Below are positions 16,719 to 25,992 of a stretch of DNA of 64,000 bases, piece after piece. Within the stretch, counting starts at the first letter, position 1; each line of letters begins with the position of its first letter. The DNA is from Acidovorax sp. T1. GTDB lineage: Bacteria > Pseudomonadota > Gammaproteobacteria > Burkholderiales > Burkholderiaceae_C. The notes under the pieces were generated by a model. That model was not told the origin of the DNA, made no database searches, and saw only the letters and a list, made by a program, of their open reading frames with translations. Location: contig NZ_CP021648.1 in NCBI RefSeq assembly GCF_002176815.1, forward strand, positions 124,001 through 188,000. The letters run 5' to 3'. The position numbers and the translations under genes were made by a program.

Positions 16719-17948
16719 ATGGCCGAAACCCTCATCAAGGTTGACCTCAAGCAATCGCCCTACGACAACCCGTTGGTGCACAACCGCTGGCACCCCGACA
16801 TCCCCATGGCTGTGTGGGTGGAGCCGGGCGCAGAGTTCAAGCTCGAGACCTACGACTGGACTGGCGGTGCCATTAAGAACGACGACTGCGCTGACGACGT
16901 GCGCGACGTGGACCTGTCCACCGTGCACTTCCTGTCGGGCCCCGTGGGCGTGAAAGGCGCCGAGCCCGGTGACCTGCTGGTGGTGGACCTGCTTGACATC
17001 GGCGCCCGTGACGACAGCCTGTGGGGCTTCAACGGCTTCTTCAGCAAGCAGAACGGTGGCGGCTTTCTCGATGAGCATTTTCCGCTCGCGCAAAAGTCCA
17101 TCTGGGACTTTCATGGCATGTTCACCAGCAGCCGCCATATCCCCGGCGTGAACTTCGCGGGCCTGATCCACCCGGGCCTGATCGGCTGCCTGCCCGACCA
17201 GAAGATGCTGGACACCTGGAACGCCCGCGAGGCCGAGCTCATCGCCACCAACCCCACGCGCGTGCCGGGCCTGGCCAATCCGCCCGCACCGGCCACGGCC
17301 CACATGGGCAAGCTGCAGGGCGATGCCCGCGCCAAGGCGGCGGCCGAGGGTGCGCGCACCGTGCCCCCGCGCGAGCACGGCGGCAACTGCGACATCAAGG
17401 ATCTTTCGCGCGGCTCCAAGGTGTACTTCCCGGTGTATGTGGAAGGCGGTGGCCTTTCCGTGGGCGACCTTCACTTCAGCCAGGGCGACGGCGAGATCAC
17501 CTTCTGCGGCGCCATCGAGATGGCCGGATGGGTGCACATGAAGGTCAGCCTCATCAAGGGCGGCATGGCCAAGTACGGCATCAAGAACCCCATCTTCAAG
17601 CCCAGCCCGATCACGCCTAATTACAAGGACTATCTGATCTTCGAGGGCATTTCGGTGGACGAGCAGGGCAAGCAGCATTACCTGGATGTGACCATTGCCT
17701 ATCGCCAGGCTTGCCTGAACGCCATCGAATACCTCAAGAAGTTCGGCTACAGCGGCGCGCAGGCCTATTCGCTGCTGGGCACCGCCCCCGTGCAAGGGCA
17801 CATCAGCGGCGTGGTGGACGTGCCCAACGCCTGCGCCACGCTGTGGCTGCCGACGGAGATTTTCGACTTCGACATCAACCCCAGCGCCGCCGGCCCCGTG
17901 AAGGTGCTCGACGGCAGCGTGGACATGCCGATCTCGCAAGACAAATAA
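16719..17948 (+). CDS. fmdA: Formamidase
   Basis: 409 residues of the FmdA/AmdA family: hydrolyses formamide, and some other short amides, to ammonia plus acid. The opening (IKVDLKQSPYDNPLVHNRWH), the EPGDLLVVDLLDI segment, PPREHGGNCDIKDLSRGS and the SVGDLHFSQGDGEITFCGAI block match the family throughout, and the length is standard. TAGGAG lies before the ATG. Cytosolic, acting on substrate delivered by UrtABCDE; ammonia released would feed glutamate dehydrogenase or glutamine synthetase. Confidence 0.95.
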   Translation: MAETLIKVDLKQSPYDNPLVHNRWHPDIPMAVWVEPGAEFKLETYDWTGGAIKNDDCADDVRDVDLSTVHFLSGPVGVKGAEPGDLLVVDLLDIGARDDSLWGFNGFFSKQNGGGFLDEHFPLAQKSIWDFHGMFTSSRHIPGVNFAGLIHPGLIGCLPDQKMLDTWNAREAELIATNPTRVPGLANPPAPATAHMGKLQGDARAKAAAEGARTVPPREHGGNCDIKDLSRGSKVYFPVYVEGGGLSVGDLHFSQGDGEITFCGAIEMAGWVHMKVSLIKGGMAKYGIKNPIFKPSPITPNYKDYLIFEGISVDEQGKQHYLDVTIAYRQACLNAIEYLKKFGYSGAQAYSLLGTAPVQGHISGVVDVPNACATLWLPTEIFDFDINPSAAGPVKVLDGSVDMPISQDK

Positions 17949-17992
17949 CCACCGCGCTACCGCCCTCCCTTCAACCCACGTGCTGCCCTGCC

Positions 17993-18355
17993 ATGCCCAC
18001 CTACGACTACGCCTGCCCGGATTGCGGCAACTTCGATGCATTGCGCAGCATCGCCCTGCGCAATGAACCCTGCGCGTGCCCGGACTGCGGGGCGGCGGCG
18101 GCGCGGGTGTTCGCCCACGCGCCGCACCTGGCCTGCGTGAGTCCCGAGCAGCGCCGCGCATTCGACACCAACGAGCGCGCCCGGCACGTGCCGCGCTCGT
18201 CGCGCGACACGGAGGCCGGCAGCTACGGCCGGCTGCGCCACCCTTCGGGCTGCGGGTGCTGCAGCGCAGGCGGTGCCAAGCGCGGCGGCACGGTCACGGC
18301 GCCCAGCGGTGCCAAAGCCTTCCCTTCCAAACGGCCCTGGATGATCAGCCACTGA
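17993..18355 (+). CDS. fmdB: FmdB-family zinc-ribbon protein
   Basis: 120 residues. N-terminal zinc ribbon with CPDCG at residues 8-12 and CACPDCG near 32-38, starting [12 protein letters not shown] as FmdB proteins do. The C-terminal half is basic and low in conservation, with another Cys cluster GCGCC near residue 88. In Methylophilus fmdB beside fmdA was proposed as a regulator of formamidase; the molecular role remains unproven, and a metal-delivery or maturation role is equally possible. It sits between the two amidase genes. Confidence 0.85.
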   Translation: MPTYDYACPDCGNFDALRSIALRNEPCACPDCGAAAARVFAHAPHLACVSPEQRRAFDTNERARHVPRSSRDTEAGSYGRLRHPSGCGCCSAGGAKRGGTVTAPSGAKAFPSKRPWMISH

Positions 18356-18395
18356 GGCTGCGCCGGGCCATACCAACGAACCAGGAGAACACGCC

Positions 18396-19433
18396 ATGAT
18401 TCACGGCGATATTTCGAGCAGCAAGGACACCGTCGGCGTCGCGGTGGTCAATTACAAGATGCCCCGCCTGCACACCAAGGCAGAGGTGCTGGCCAATGCG
18501 CGCAAGATCGCCGACATGATCGTGGGCATGAAAAGCGGGCTGCCGGGCATGGACCTCGTCATCTTTCCTGAGTACAGCACCCACGGCATCATGTACGACC
18601 GCCAGGAGATGATGGACACCGCCGCCACCATTCCGGGCGAGGAAACCGAGATCTTCGCCGCGGCCTGCCGCCAGGCCAAGGTGTGGGGCGTGTTCTCGCT
18701 GACCGGCGAGCGCCATGAGGAGCACCCCCGCAAAGTGCCCTACAACACGCTGATCCTGATGAATGACCAGGGGGAGATCGTGCAGAAGTACCGCAAGATC
18801 ATGCCGTGGACGCCCATCGAGGGCTGGTACCCGGGCGATCGCACCTATGTGAGCGAAGGCCCCAAGGGCCTGAAGATCAGCCTCATCATCTGCGACGATG
18901 GCAATTACCCCGAGATCTGGCGCGACTGTGCCATGCGCGGAGCCGAGTTGATCGTGCGCTGCCAGGGCTACATGTACCCGGCCAAGGAGCAGCAGATCCT
19001 CATCAGCAAGGCCATGGCCTTTGCCAACAACACCTATGTGGCCGTGGCCAATGCGGCGGGATTTGACGGCGTCTACACCTACTTTGGCCACAGCGCGCTC
19101 ATCGGCTTTGACGGGCGCACGCTGGGTGAGTGTGGCGAGGAGGAGATGGGCGTGCAGTACGCGGCGCTGTCCACCAGCCTGATCCGCGACTTCCGCAAGA
19201 ACGGCCAGAGCGAGAACCACCTGTTCAAGCTGCTGCACCGGGGCTACACGGGCATGATCAATTCGGGCGATGGTGACCGGGGCGAGGCCGCGTGTCCCTA
19301 TGACTTCTACCAGCGCTGGATTGCCGATCCCCAGGGAACGCGCGCGGCGGTGGAGGCCATCACCAGGCCCATGGTCGGCACGGAAGAGTGCCCGATTGAA
19401 GGGATTCCCCATCCCGGTATTGCGCCCGTTTGA
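18396..19433 (+). CDS. amiE: Aliphatic amidase
   Basis: 345 residues, nearly collinear with the acylamide amidohydrolase of Pseudomonas aeruginosa. The nitrilase-fold catalytic triad is intact: E59 (IFPEYS), K134 (QKYRKI) and C166 (LIICDDGN). It hydrolyses acetamide, propionamide and similar short amides to ammonia and the acid. ATG 18396 follows CAGGAGAAC. The gene closes the operon, so the locus encodes uptake plus two amidases of unrelated folds covering C1 to C3 amides. No AmiC/AmiR regulator is near; the NCS1-kinase system probably replaces it. Confidence 0.95.
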   Translation: MIHGDISSSKDTVGVAVVNYKMPRLHTKAEVLANARKIADMIVGMKSGLPGMDLVIFPEYSTHGIMYDRQEMMDTAATIPGEETEIFAAACRQAKVWGVFSLTGERHEEHPRKVPYNTLILMNDQGEIVQKYRKIMPWTPIEGWYPGDRTYVSEGPKGLKISLIICDDGNYPEIWRDCAMRGAELIVRCQGYMYPAKEQQILISKAMAFANNTYVAVANAAGFDGVYTYFGHSALIGFDGRTLGECGEEEMGVQYAALSTSLIRDFRKNGQSENHLFKLLHRGYTGMINSGDGDRGEAACPYDFYQRWIADPQGTRAAVEAITRPMVGTEECPIEGIPHPGIAPV

Positions 19434-19580
19434 GGGCTAGCCCGGTGCGTTGGCGGGCCGCCGGAGGTGGCCCCGTGGCCTTCGCCACAAACGGCCAACC
19501 GAGCTCCCTGCGGGAGGGCGGATTTCCCGAGCGCGCCGTCTCCTGTCGGCTGCGCCGGTCACCGTAGAATTGCAGGCTCC

Positions 19581-19712
19581 GGTCCAAGGAGCGTTGCAAC
19601 GCGGCACCCTGCTGCGTCAGGCTTGGGCCAGGCGCCGGCAAAGGCACACTGCCGCGCCCTGCTGACAACGACGCTCACCTGTTGTCACGCCGTTTTTTTG
19701 CAGGTGAGCCCT
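19581..19712 (+). promoter_or_regulatory. SAH riboswitch with ribosome-site-sequestering arm (metH leader)
   Basis: The leader matches the S-adenosylhomocysteine riboswitch consensus: CCAAGGAGCGTTGCAACG (19584-19601), GTCAGGCTTGGGC (19616-19628) and ACAACGACGCTCACC (19665-19679). CCAAG pairs with CTTGG, and GAGCG with CGCTC. The 3' strand continues as CTCACCTG (19674-19681), the perfect complement of CAGGTGAG (19701-19708), which contains the metH ribosome site. SAH binding would keep CGCTC in the aptamer and free the site, an ON switch that recycles SAH-derived homocysteine. Confidence 0.9.
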
Positions 19713-22451
19713 ATGTCCGCTATTTCGCTGCCCCCCATGAAGCTGTCCGGCCTGGAGCCGGTGTCCATTGGCGAGGGTGCGCTGTTCGTCAACATTGGCG
19801 AACGCACCAATGTCACCGGCTCCAAGGCGTTCGCGCGCATGATCCTGAATGGCCAGTACGAAGAGGCCCTGGCCGTGGCGCGCCAGCAGGTGGAAAACGG
19901 CGCGCAGGTCATCGACATCAACATGGACGAGGCCATGCTCGACAGCAAGGCCGCCATGGTGCGCTTTCTGCAGCTGATCGCGTCCGAGCCCGACATCGCG
20001 CGCGTGCCCATCATGGTGGACAGCTCCAAGTGGGATGTGATCGAGGCCGGGCTGCGCTGCATCCAGGGCAAGGGCATCGTCAACTCGATTTCCATGAAAG
20101 AGGGCGTGGGCGCCTTCAAGCACCAGGCCAAGCTGGTCAAGCGCTATGGCGCGGCCGCCGTGGTGATGGCATTTGACGAAAAAGGCCAGGCCGACACCTA
20201 CGCGCGCAAGATCGAGATCTGCGAACGCGCCTACCGCATCCTGGTTGACGAGGTGGGCTTTCCACCCGAAGACATCATCTTCGATCCCAACATTTTTGCC
20301 GTGGCCACCGGCATCGAAGAGCACAACAACTACGCGGTCGATTTCATCAACGCCACGCGCTGGATCAAGCAGCACCTGCCGGGTGCCAAGGTGTCAGGCG
20401 GTGTGAGCAACGTCAGTTTCAGCTTCCGTGGCAACGATCCGGTGCGCGAGGCCATCCACACCGTGTTTCTATACCACGCCATCAAGGCCGGCATGGACAT
20501 GGGCATCGTCAACGCGGGCATGGTGGGCGTCTATGACGACCTCGAACCCGTGCTGCGCGAGCGCGTGGAAGACGTGGTGCTCAACCGCCGCAGCGACGCC
20601 GGAGAGCGCCTGGTCGAAATCGCCGAAACCGCCAAGAGCGGCGCCAAGGACGAGAGCAAGAAGCTCGAATGGCGCGGCACCCCTGAGCACCCCAAGACCG
20701 TGGGCGAGCGCCTGTCGCACGCACTGGTGCACGGCATCACCGACTTCATCACCGAAGACACCGAAGAGGCCTACCGCGCCATTCTGGCCCAGGGCGGCCG
20801 CCCGCTGCATGTGATCGAAGGCCCGCTCATGGACGGCATGAACGTGGTGGGCGACCTGTTTGGCGCCGGCAAGATGTTCTTGCCCCAGGTGGTGAAAAGC
20901 GCCCGCGTGATGAAGCAGGCCGTGGCCCACCTGATTCCCTACATTGAAGAAGAAAAACGCCAGGATGAAGCTGCGGGCCGCGATGTGCGCAGCAAGGGCA
21001 AGATCGTCATCGCCACCGTCAAGGGCGATGTGCACGACATCGGCAAGAACATCGTCACCGTGGTCTTGCAGTGCAACAACTTCGAGGTGGTGAACATGGG
21101 CGTGATGGTGCCTTGCCACGAGATTCTGGCGCGCGCCAAGGTCGAAGGCGCTGACATCGTGGGCCTGTCGGGCCTCATCACCCCCAGCCTTGAAGAGATG
21201 CAGTATGTGGCCGGCGAGATGCAAAAGGATGAGCATTTCCGCATCAAAAAAATTCCGCTGCTGATCGGCGGCGCCACCTGCTCGCGCGTGCACACCGCCG
21301 TCAAGATTGCACCGCACTATGAAGGCCCCGTGGTCTATGTGCCCGATGCCTCGCGCAGCGTGAGCGTGGCGCAAAGCCTGCTGGGCGACGGCGTGGACAG
21401 TTACGTGGCAGAGATCAACGCCGACTACGACAAGGTGCGCATCCAGCACGCCAACAAAAAGGCCACGCCGCTGTGGCCGCTGGCCAAGATCCGCGCCAAC
21501 AAGACGCCCGTGGACTGGTCTGCTTACCAGCCGGCCGTGCCGCGCGCCCTGGGGCGCCGCGTGTTCAAGAACTTCGACCTGGCCGAGCTGGCTAAGTACA
21601 TCGACTGGGGCCCGTTCTTCCAGACCTGGGACCTGGCCGGTCCGTACCCCGCCATCCTCACGGACGAGGTGGTAGGCGTGGAAGCCAGTCGCGTGTTTGC
21701 CGACGGCCAGGCCATGCTCAAGAAAATCATCGAAGGCCGCTGGCTCACCGCCAGTGGCGTGATGGCCCTGTTGCCCGCCAACAGCGTGAACGATGACGAC
21801 ATCGAGTTCTACACCGACGACACCCGCACCGAAGTCGCCATGACCTGGTACGGCATGCGCCAGCAGACTGAAAAGCATGTGATCGACGGCGTAACCCGCC
21901 CCAGCCGGTGCCTCGCCGACTTTGTGGCGCCCAAGAGCAGCGGCATTGCCGACTACGCGGGCATGTTCGCCGTGACGGCGGGCTTGGGCATAGAAAAGAA
22001 GGAGCGCGCCTTCATCGACGCGCTCGACGACTACTCGGCCATCATGTTCAAGAGCCTGGCCGACCGCCTGGCCGAGGCCTTTGCCGAATGCCTGCACCAC
22101 CGCGTGCGCACCGACCTGTGGGGCTATGCCAGCGATGAGGCGCTGAGCCACGACGACATGGTTGCCGAGAAATACCGTGGCATTCGCCCCGCGCCCGGCT
22201 ACCCCGCCTGCCCCGACCACAGCGCCAAGACCGATCTCTTTCGCGTGTTGCACTGCGAAGACATCGGCATGGCTTTGACCGAGAGTCTGGCCATGACCCC
22301 CGCCGCCAGCGTGAGCGGCTTCTACATTGCCCACCCAGACGCCGTGTACTTCAACGTGGGCAAGATCGGCGAAGACCAGCTGCACGACATGGCCCAGCGC
22401 CGCGGCATGGACGAGGCGGTGCTGGCAAGGCTGCTGGCGCCTAATCTGTGA
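19713..22451 (+). CDS. metH: Cobalamin-dependent methionine synthase, lacking the homocysteine domain
   Basis: 912 residues against about 1,230 for E. coli MetH. Present are the methyltetrahydrofolate domain ([16 protein letters not shown] near residue 22), the cap domain, the B12 domain with axial H441 (GDVHDIGKN) and the AdoMet reactivation domain at about 600-912. The N-terminal zinc-binding homocysteine domain is absent and is not encoded nearby; relatives often carry it as a separate gene just upstream, but here amiE is upstream. ATG 19713 is set by the ribosome site AGGTGAG, which the SAH riboswitch can cover. A GC hairpin at 22523-22538 follows the stop. Confidence 0.93.
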   Translation: MSAISLPPMKLSGLEPVSIGEGALFVNIGERTNVTGSKAFARMILNGQYEEALAVARQQVENGAQVIDINMDEAMLDSKAAMVRFLQLIASEPDIARVPIMVDSSKWDVIEAGLRCIQGKGIVNSISMKEGVGAFKHQAKLVKRYGAAAVVMAFDEKGQADTYARKIEICERAYRILVDEVGFPPEDIIFDPNIFAVATGIEEHNNYAVDFINATRWIKQHLPGAKVSGGVSNVSFSFRGNDPVREAIHTVFLYHAIKAGMDMGIVNAGMVGVYDDLEPVLRERVEDVVLNRRSDAGERLVEIAETAKSGAKDESKKLEWRGTPEHPKTVGERLSHALVHGITDFITEDTEEAYRAILAQGGRPLHVIEGPLMDGMNVVGDLFGAGKMFLPQVVKSARVMKQAVAHLIPYIEEEKRQDEAAGRDVRSKGKIVIATVKGDVHDIGKNIVTVVLQCNNFEVVNMGVMVPCHEILARAKVEGADIVGLSGLITPSLEEMQYVAGEMQKDEHFRIKKIPLLIGGATCSRVHTAVKIAPHYEGPVVYVPDASRSVSVAQSLLGDGVDSYVAEINADYDKVRIQHANKKATPLWPLAKIRANKTPVDWSAYQPAVPRALGRRVFKNFDLAELAKYIDWGPFFQTWDLAGPYPAILTDEVVGVEASRVFADGQAMLKKIIEGRWLTASGVMALLPANSVNDDDIEFYTDDTRTEVAMTWYGMRQQTEKHVIDGVTRPSRCLADFVAPKSSGIADYAGMFAVTAGLGIEKKERAFIDALDDYSAIMFKSLADRLAEAFAECLHHRVRTDLWGYASDEALSHDDMVAEKYRGIRPAPGYPACPDHSAKTDLFRVLHCEDIGMALTESLAMTPAASVSGFYIAHPDAVYFNVGKIGEDQLHDMAQRRGMDEAVLARLLAPNL

Positions 22452-22730
22452 TGCGCTGACCCCGAAATAAAGCACGGAAAGCGCGTGCCGATAACGCCAG
22501 AGGCCTGGCTTGAGAACCGAAGGCCCCGCGTGCGGGGCTTTGGGGCGCCCGCAGGGCTCGGTTTTGAGGGGGCGGTGCCGCATGGGCATGGGGGTTCGAT
22601 GCGCCCCTGCGGACGTTCCAGCACCTGGGGCTCTGCAACCGGTTCGGCCATCACCATCCCTAGGGTGATCATCGAACAGACCCGTGGTGCCAGCCGCCAG
22701 AAATTCGGTATGTGATTTGGTACCGATGCC

Positions 22731-23185
22731 AACAACATTGACACCGTTGACCTGTTTTTCGGCGGTGCGGTGGGTTCCCCAACACCCTCCAGCAAAGTGC
22801 CGTCGGCATCGGCATCGGCATCGGGATCGGCGACGGCCAGATGATCATTTCAGCGGGCCCCACCTTCCAGAGCACATGCGGCACACAGGTCAATTGCGGC
22901 CTCTTCACCAACGCACTGATCAACCCCAGCAGTTTCGGCTTCTATTTCGCCACAGGCACTGGAAAAATCGCCTATTCCATTGACAGCATGAACCTGGGCC
23001 GAGCGACCGGTTTTCTGGCGTTCCCGGTTGGCGCATCGACCAACTGGATTTTTGCCTTTGAAGACGGCGCCGACAATGACTTCCAGGATATGGTGGTGAA
23101 AGCCGAGTCGATCAACAAGGTTCCTGAGCCAGGCCCCCTGTTTTTTGCAGCGGCAGGATTGCGAAGGGCAGGCAGCGCCGTGGGA
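22731..23185 (+). pseudogene. Eroded PEP-CTERM secreted protein gene
   Basis: One frame (22731-22770) reads NNIDTVDLFFGGAVG; about 22770 the sense continues in another frame as GFPNTLQQSAVGIGIGIGIG and then to FEDGADNDFQDMVVKAES and VPEPGPLFFAAAGL. The last is a PEP-CTERM sorting motif, but its membrane helix is cut short by a further frame change and no stop follows in that frame. Upstream, an in-frame TGA is near 22712. The GGCATC repetition encodes the IGIGIG run. The rest of the 22452-23215 gap holds only GC-rich hairpins. PEP-CTERM proteins are exported and processed by exosortase; none is seen in this window. Confidence 0.6.
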
Positions 23186-23215
23186 CGTCAAGCGGCTGCG
23201 CAGCACCGATGGTGC

Positions 23216-24250
23216 CTATGCCGCCAGGTTCAGCGCAATTTTTCCAAACTGTTGACCCGACTCCAGCCGGTCCAAGGCGTCGTGGATGCGGTCGAGCGGG
23301 TATTCACTGTCGATCACGGGTACGATGCCACTTTGCTCAATGAACGACAGCAGCGCGCGAAACTCCGAGAGATCGCCGTGGGTCGAACCCAGGATCTGCA
23401 ACTGGCGAATGAAGATTCGGCGCAGGTCGGCGGGCGGCTGGTCGCCCGTGGTGGCGCCGCAGGTAACAAGGCGCCCGCCGCGCACCAGGGACTTCATGGC
23501 CATGGGCCAAACCGCCTCACCCACGTTTTCGATCACCACATCCACGCCGCGGCCACCGGTGTAGGCCATCACGGCCTTTGCCACATCCTGCGCCGTGCTG
23601 TGGATGCCATGGTCGGCGCCCATGGCCAGGGCGCGCTCCAGTTTCGTGTCCTCGCGAGAGGTCACGATCACCCTGGCCCCGATGGCTTTTGCCAGCTGCA
23701 TGGCGGCCAGCGACACACCGCCGCCAACGCCGAACACCAGCACCGTTTCCCAGGGCTTGACCTGGGCCTTGGTGAACAGCATGCGCCATGCCGTCAGGTG
23801 ATTGACTCCTAGCGCGGCAGCCTGCGCAAAGTCAAGGCCCTGCGGCATGGGGAAAACATTTTGCGCCGGTACGCTGATCCACTGCGCAAAGGTGCCGTGG
23901 CGGTGTTCGCCCAGCAGTTGCATCTTCGTGCAAAGCACGCCTTCACCGCGCTGGCAGAACTCGCAGCGGCCACAGGTGATGCCCGGATGGATGACGATCC
24001 GTTGCCCTGCGCGCAACAAGGGCTCGGAGGCATCCACCTCTTCAATCACGCCCGCGGCGTCCAGCCCCATGATCTGGGGCAATTGGTGGGTGATGCCGGC
24101 ACCGCTGTTGCGCATGTACAGGTCGACCTGGTTGAGCGTTGCTGCCTGCACCCGCACCAGGACTTCGCCCGATTGGCGGCGGGGACGCTCGCAATCGCGG
24201 ACTTCGACGACCTCGTTGCCACCGTGGCCGGTGATGAATGCTGCTTTCAA
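23216..24250 (-). CDS. Zinc-type medium-chain alcohol dehydrogenase/oxidoreductase
   Basis: 344 residues. The structural zinc site CGRCEFCQRGEGVLC is at about 93-107, and a catalytic GROES-like domain precedes a Rossmann fold (VFGVGGGVSLAAMQLAKA). The expected glycine-rich NAD(P) loop is present. The start is TTG at 24250, supported by GGAGTG with five A between it and the start codon; no ATG fits the conserved N-terminus MKAAFITGHGG. Substrate unknown. Monocistronic on the minus strand. Confidence 0.88.
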   Translation of the reverse strand: MKAAFITGHGGNEVVEVRDCERPRRQSGEVLVRVQAATLNQVDLYMRNSGAGITHQLPQIMGLDAAGVIEEVDASEPLLRAGQRIVIHPGITCGRCEFCQRGEGVLCTKMQLLGEHRHGTFAQWISVPAQNVFPMPQGLDFAQAAALGVNHLTAWRMLFTKAQVKPWETVLVFGVGGGVSLAAMQLAKAIGARVIVTSREDTKLERALAMGADHGIHSTAQDVAKAVMAYTGGRGVDVVIENVGEAVWPMAMKSLVRGGRLVTCGATTGDQPPADLRRIFIRQLQILGSTHGDLSEFRALLSFIEQSGIVPVIDSEYPLDRIHDALDRLESGQQFGKIALNLAA

Positions 24251-24427
24251 TTTTTCACTCCGCTGCAGGGTGGCGTGTGTAGCCTTACCGGTGGTCGCCT
24301 GCGGCCGCTAAAGCCTGGCCGGTAGTGCCTCGCCGCGCCGCGTTGCAGCGGCCCGGTGAGGCGCCGAAAAGGACAAGCCCGGATGCTGTGCAGCCCCTGC
24401 GTCAACACCCTGAGGGCTAGGCACGGC

Positions 24428-25522
24428 TTAGAAGCTGTGGCGCAGGCCGACCATGACGCCGGTCTGGCTGTTGCCGGCAACAGGCGCCAGTGCGGTGTTG
24501 CTCGCGCCAACAGAGGGCGAGAAGCGGGAGTTGCCATCGTTGCGCAGGGCGCCGACGGTGGCGTAGGCGGCGGTGCGCTTGGAGAACGCATAGGTGCCGC
24601 GCACCACGAACATCTTGCCGCCGTCGCTGCTGTCCTTGAAGGAGAGGTTGTAGTACTGCGCTTCCAGCAGGATGGCCGGCGTGATCGGGTGCGCCACACC
24701 CAGGGACCACAGCGTGCTCTTGCGCTGTGCCGCTGTCGCCGCGTCGTTCTTGCGTTGCATGTAGTTGGCCGCCAGCTTGGTCTGGCCCAGCATGTAGTAT
24801 GCGCCGAGGGCCGCGCGCTGGTCCTTTGCGTCGCTCAGGTCGGCGGTGGGCGGTGTGCTGAGGCTGCCGTCGGGTCCGTACTGCGCGTCAATCCAGGAGC
24901 TCACACCCCAGGTGGGCGCGTCGTACTTCAGCACAGCCGACCAGGACGTGCACTCGCTGCCGTTGCCGCGCTCGCCGGCGCAGGTCAGTGCATCTTTGCC
25001 GAAGCTGTACAGGCCGCCCACAGTGAAGCCGCTGAACTTGCCCTGGTAGGCGATGGAGTTGTCCAGGCGCGGCCCGGCCAGGTAGGTGTCGAACGCGCCG
25101 GCACCGTAGATCTGGGCCAGGAAGATGTCAGTGTTGCCAGAGCCGGTGAGCAGCATGGAGTACTGGCGACCCATCGTCAAAGTGCCCCAATTGCCGGCAA
25201 GCCCCACAAAGGCCTGGCGACCGAACCCACGGCCACCTTGCTGCAAGGTGCCGGTGTCGGAGCCGAACCCGGATTCGAGCGTGAACACGGCCTTCAGGCC
25301 GTTGCCCAGGTCTTCGTTGCCGCGCACACCCCAGCGCGAGGCGAAAGAGCCGATAATGCTGGGCATGCGCGTCACGCTGCCGCCAGTGCTCACGTTATTC
25401 AGCTGTTCGACCCCGGCGTCGATCAAGCCGTAGAGGGTGACGTTGCTCTGGGCCTGGGCCGTGCCGGTGATGCCTGCACAAAGGGCCAGCGCACTGGCGA
25501 GGGACAAGGAGGTGCGTTTCAT
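24428..25522 (-). CDS. General porin, OmpC/gram-negative porin family
   Basis: 364-residue outer-membrane 16-strand barrel. Signal peptide of about 24 residues (MKRTSLSLASALALCAG...AQA), then QSNVTLYGLIDAG, and a C-terminal GVMVGLRHSF ending in the Phe needed for BAM recognition. This class (PF13609) is abundant in Comamonadaceae and passes small anions. One loop disulfide is possible (CAGERGNGSEC). No linked partner genes. Confidence 0.93.
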   Translation of the reverse strand: MKRTSLSLASALALCAGITGTAQAQSNVTLYGLIDAGVEQLNNVSTGGSVTRMPSIIGSFASRWGVRGNEDLGNGLKAVFTLESGFGSDTGTLQQGGRGFGRQAFVGLAGNWGTLTMGRQYSMLLTGSGNTDIFLAQIYGAGAFDTYLAGPRLDNSIAYQGKFSGFTVGGLYSFGKDALTCAGERGNGSECTSWSAVLKYDAPTWGVSSWIDAQYGPDGSLSTPPTADLSDAKDQRAALGAYYMLGQTKLAANYMQRKNDAATAAQRKSTLWSLGVAHPITPAILLEAQYYNLSFKDSSDGGKMFVVRGTYAFSKRTAAYATVGALRNDGNSRFSPSVGASNTALAPVAGNSQTGVMVGLRHSF

Positions 25523-25992
25523 GAAGCTTTCTTTCTAGGGGTGGTGCAGTTCAAGCGGAAAGTGGCACGGGGGCGCATCGACAGTTCGGTTCTCCAAGCG
25601 TTGCATCGTGCCCCGCCAGGTTGTTTGTTGTTCGGTCAGGCGCCGTGTTTTTGGCATTAATGAGTCAATGTGTTGTCATGATTGCAAAAGGGGTGCACAA
25701 GTTGCTGCACGCACGTTTTTGCATAAACTCATGGTTTTCCCTATCAGGACATAACCTAATGGATCTGATCGTGCGTTCTGTTGATTTCGCAACGCGAGTA
25801 AATAAGTAAATATATTTACTTAAACAGACATCGCGAAATGCGTGCGCCGGATCGCCTCAAGGGGGATGCGGCGAGCCTTCGCATCAGGCGCCATCACGGG
25901 CGCCCAGCGTTTTGGCGTACCCGATAAAGAAGTCCAGGCTGGCGGGGCTTTGCATGGCTCGGGGCTGGCCACCTGGGCTGCGGCCCGCGGGG
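25523..25992. other. 470-base gene-free region, AT-rich in the middle
   Basis: This spacer, upstream of the porin gene and downstream of aroK, is markedly AT-richer than its surroundings between about 25640 and 25830 and probably carries the porin promoter on the minus strand. It holds a 20-base perfect palindrome (25803-25822). A 23-codon minus-strand frame starting MQSPASLDFFIGYAKTLGAR near 25955 may be the 3' remnant of a lost gene, but I cannot assign it. Confidence 0.5.
25803..25822. promoter_or_regulatory. 20-base perfect palindrome
   Basis: TAAGTAAATATATTTACTTA, wholly A/T apart from two G:C pairs, in a window otherwise rich in GC. It could be an operator. It is far from any start codon (about 280 bases upstream of the porin ATG on the minus strand), so the target is unclear. 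Confidence 0.45.

Noticed and set aside
20469..22589. A 706-codon minus-strand open frame opposite metH
   Set aside because: Mirror of the metH codons, His/Val/Gly-rich, no ribosome site or domain.
22322..22795. A 157-codon minus frame near the end of metH
   Set aside because: No recognisable domain, and it overlaps the PEP-CTERM remnant and the end of metH; not supported.
22804..22826. GGCATC tandem units as a CRISPR or microsatellite locus
   Set aside because: The four or so six-base units encode the IGIGIG run of the PEP-CTERM remnant; no spacers and too short for CRISPR.
25640..25830. AT-rich region as a replication origin
   Set aside because: No DnaA-box cluster and no dnaA, dnaN or repA gene nearby.
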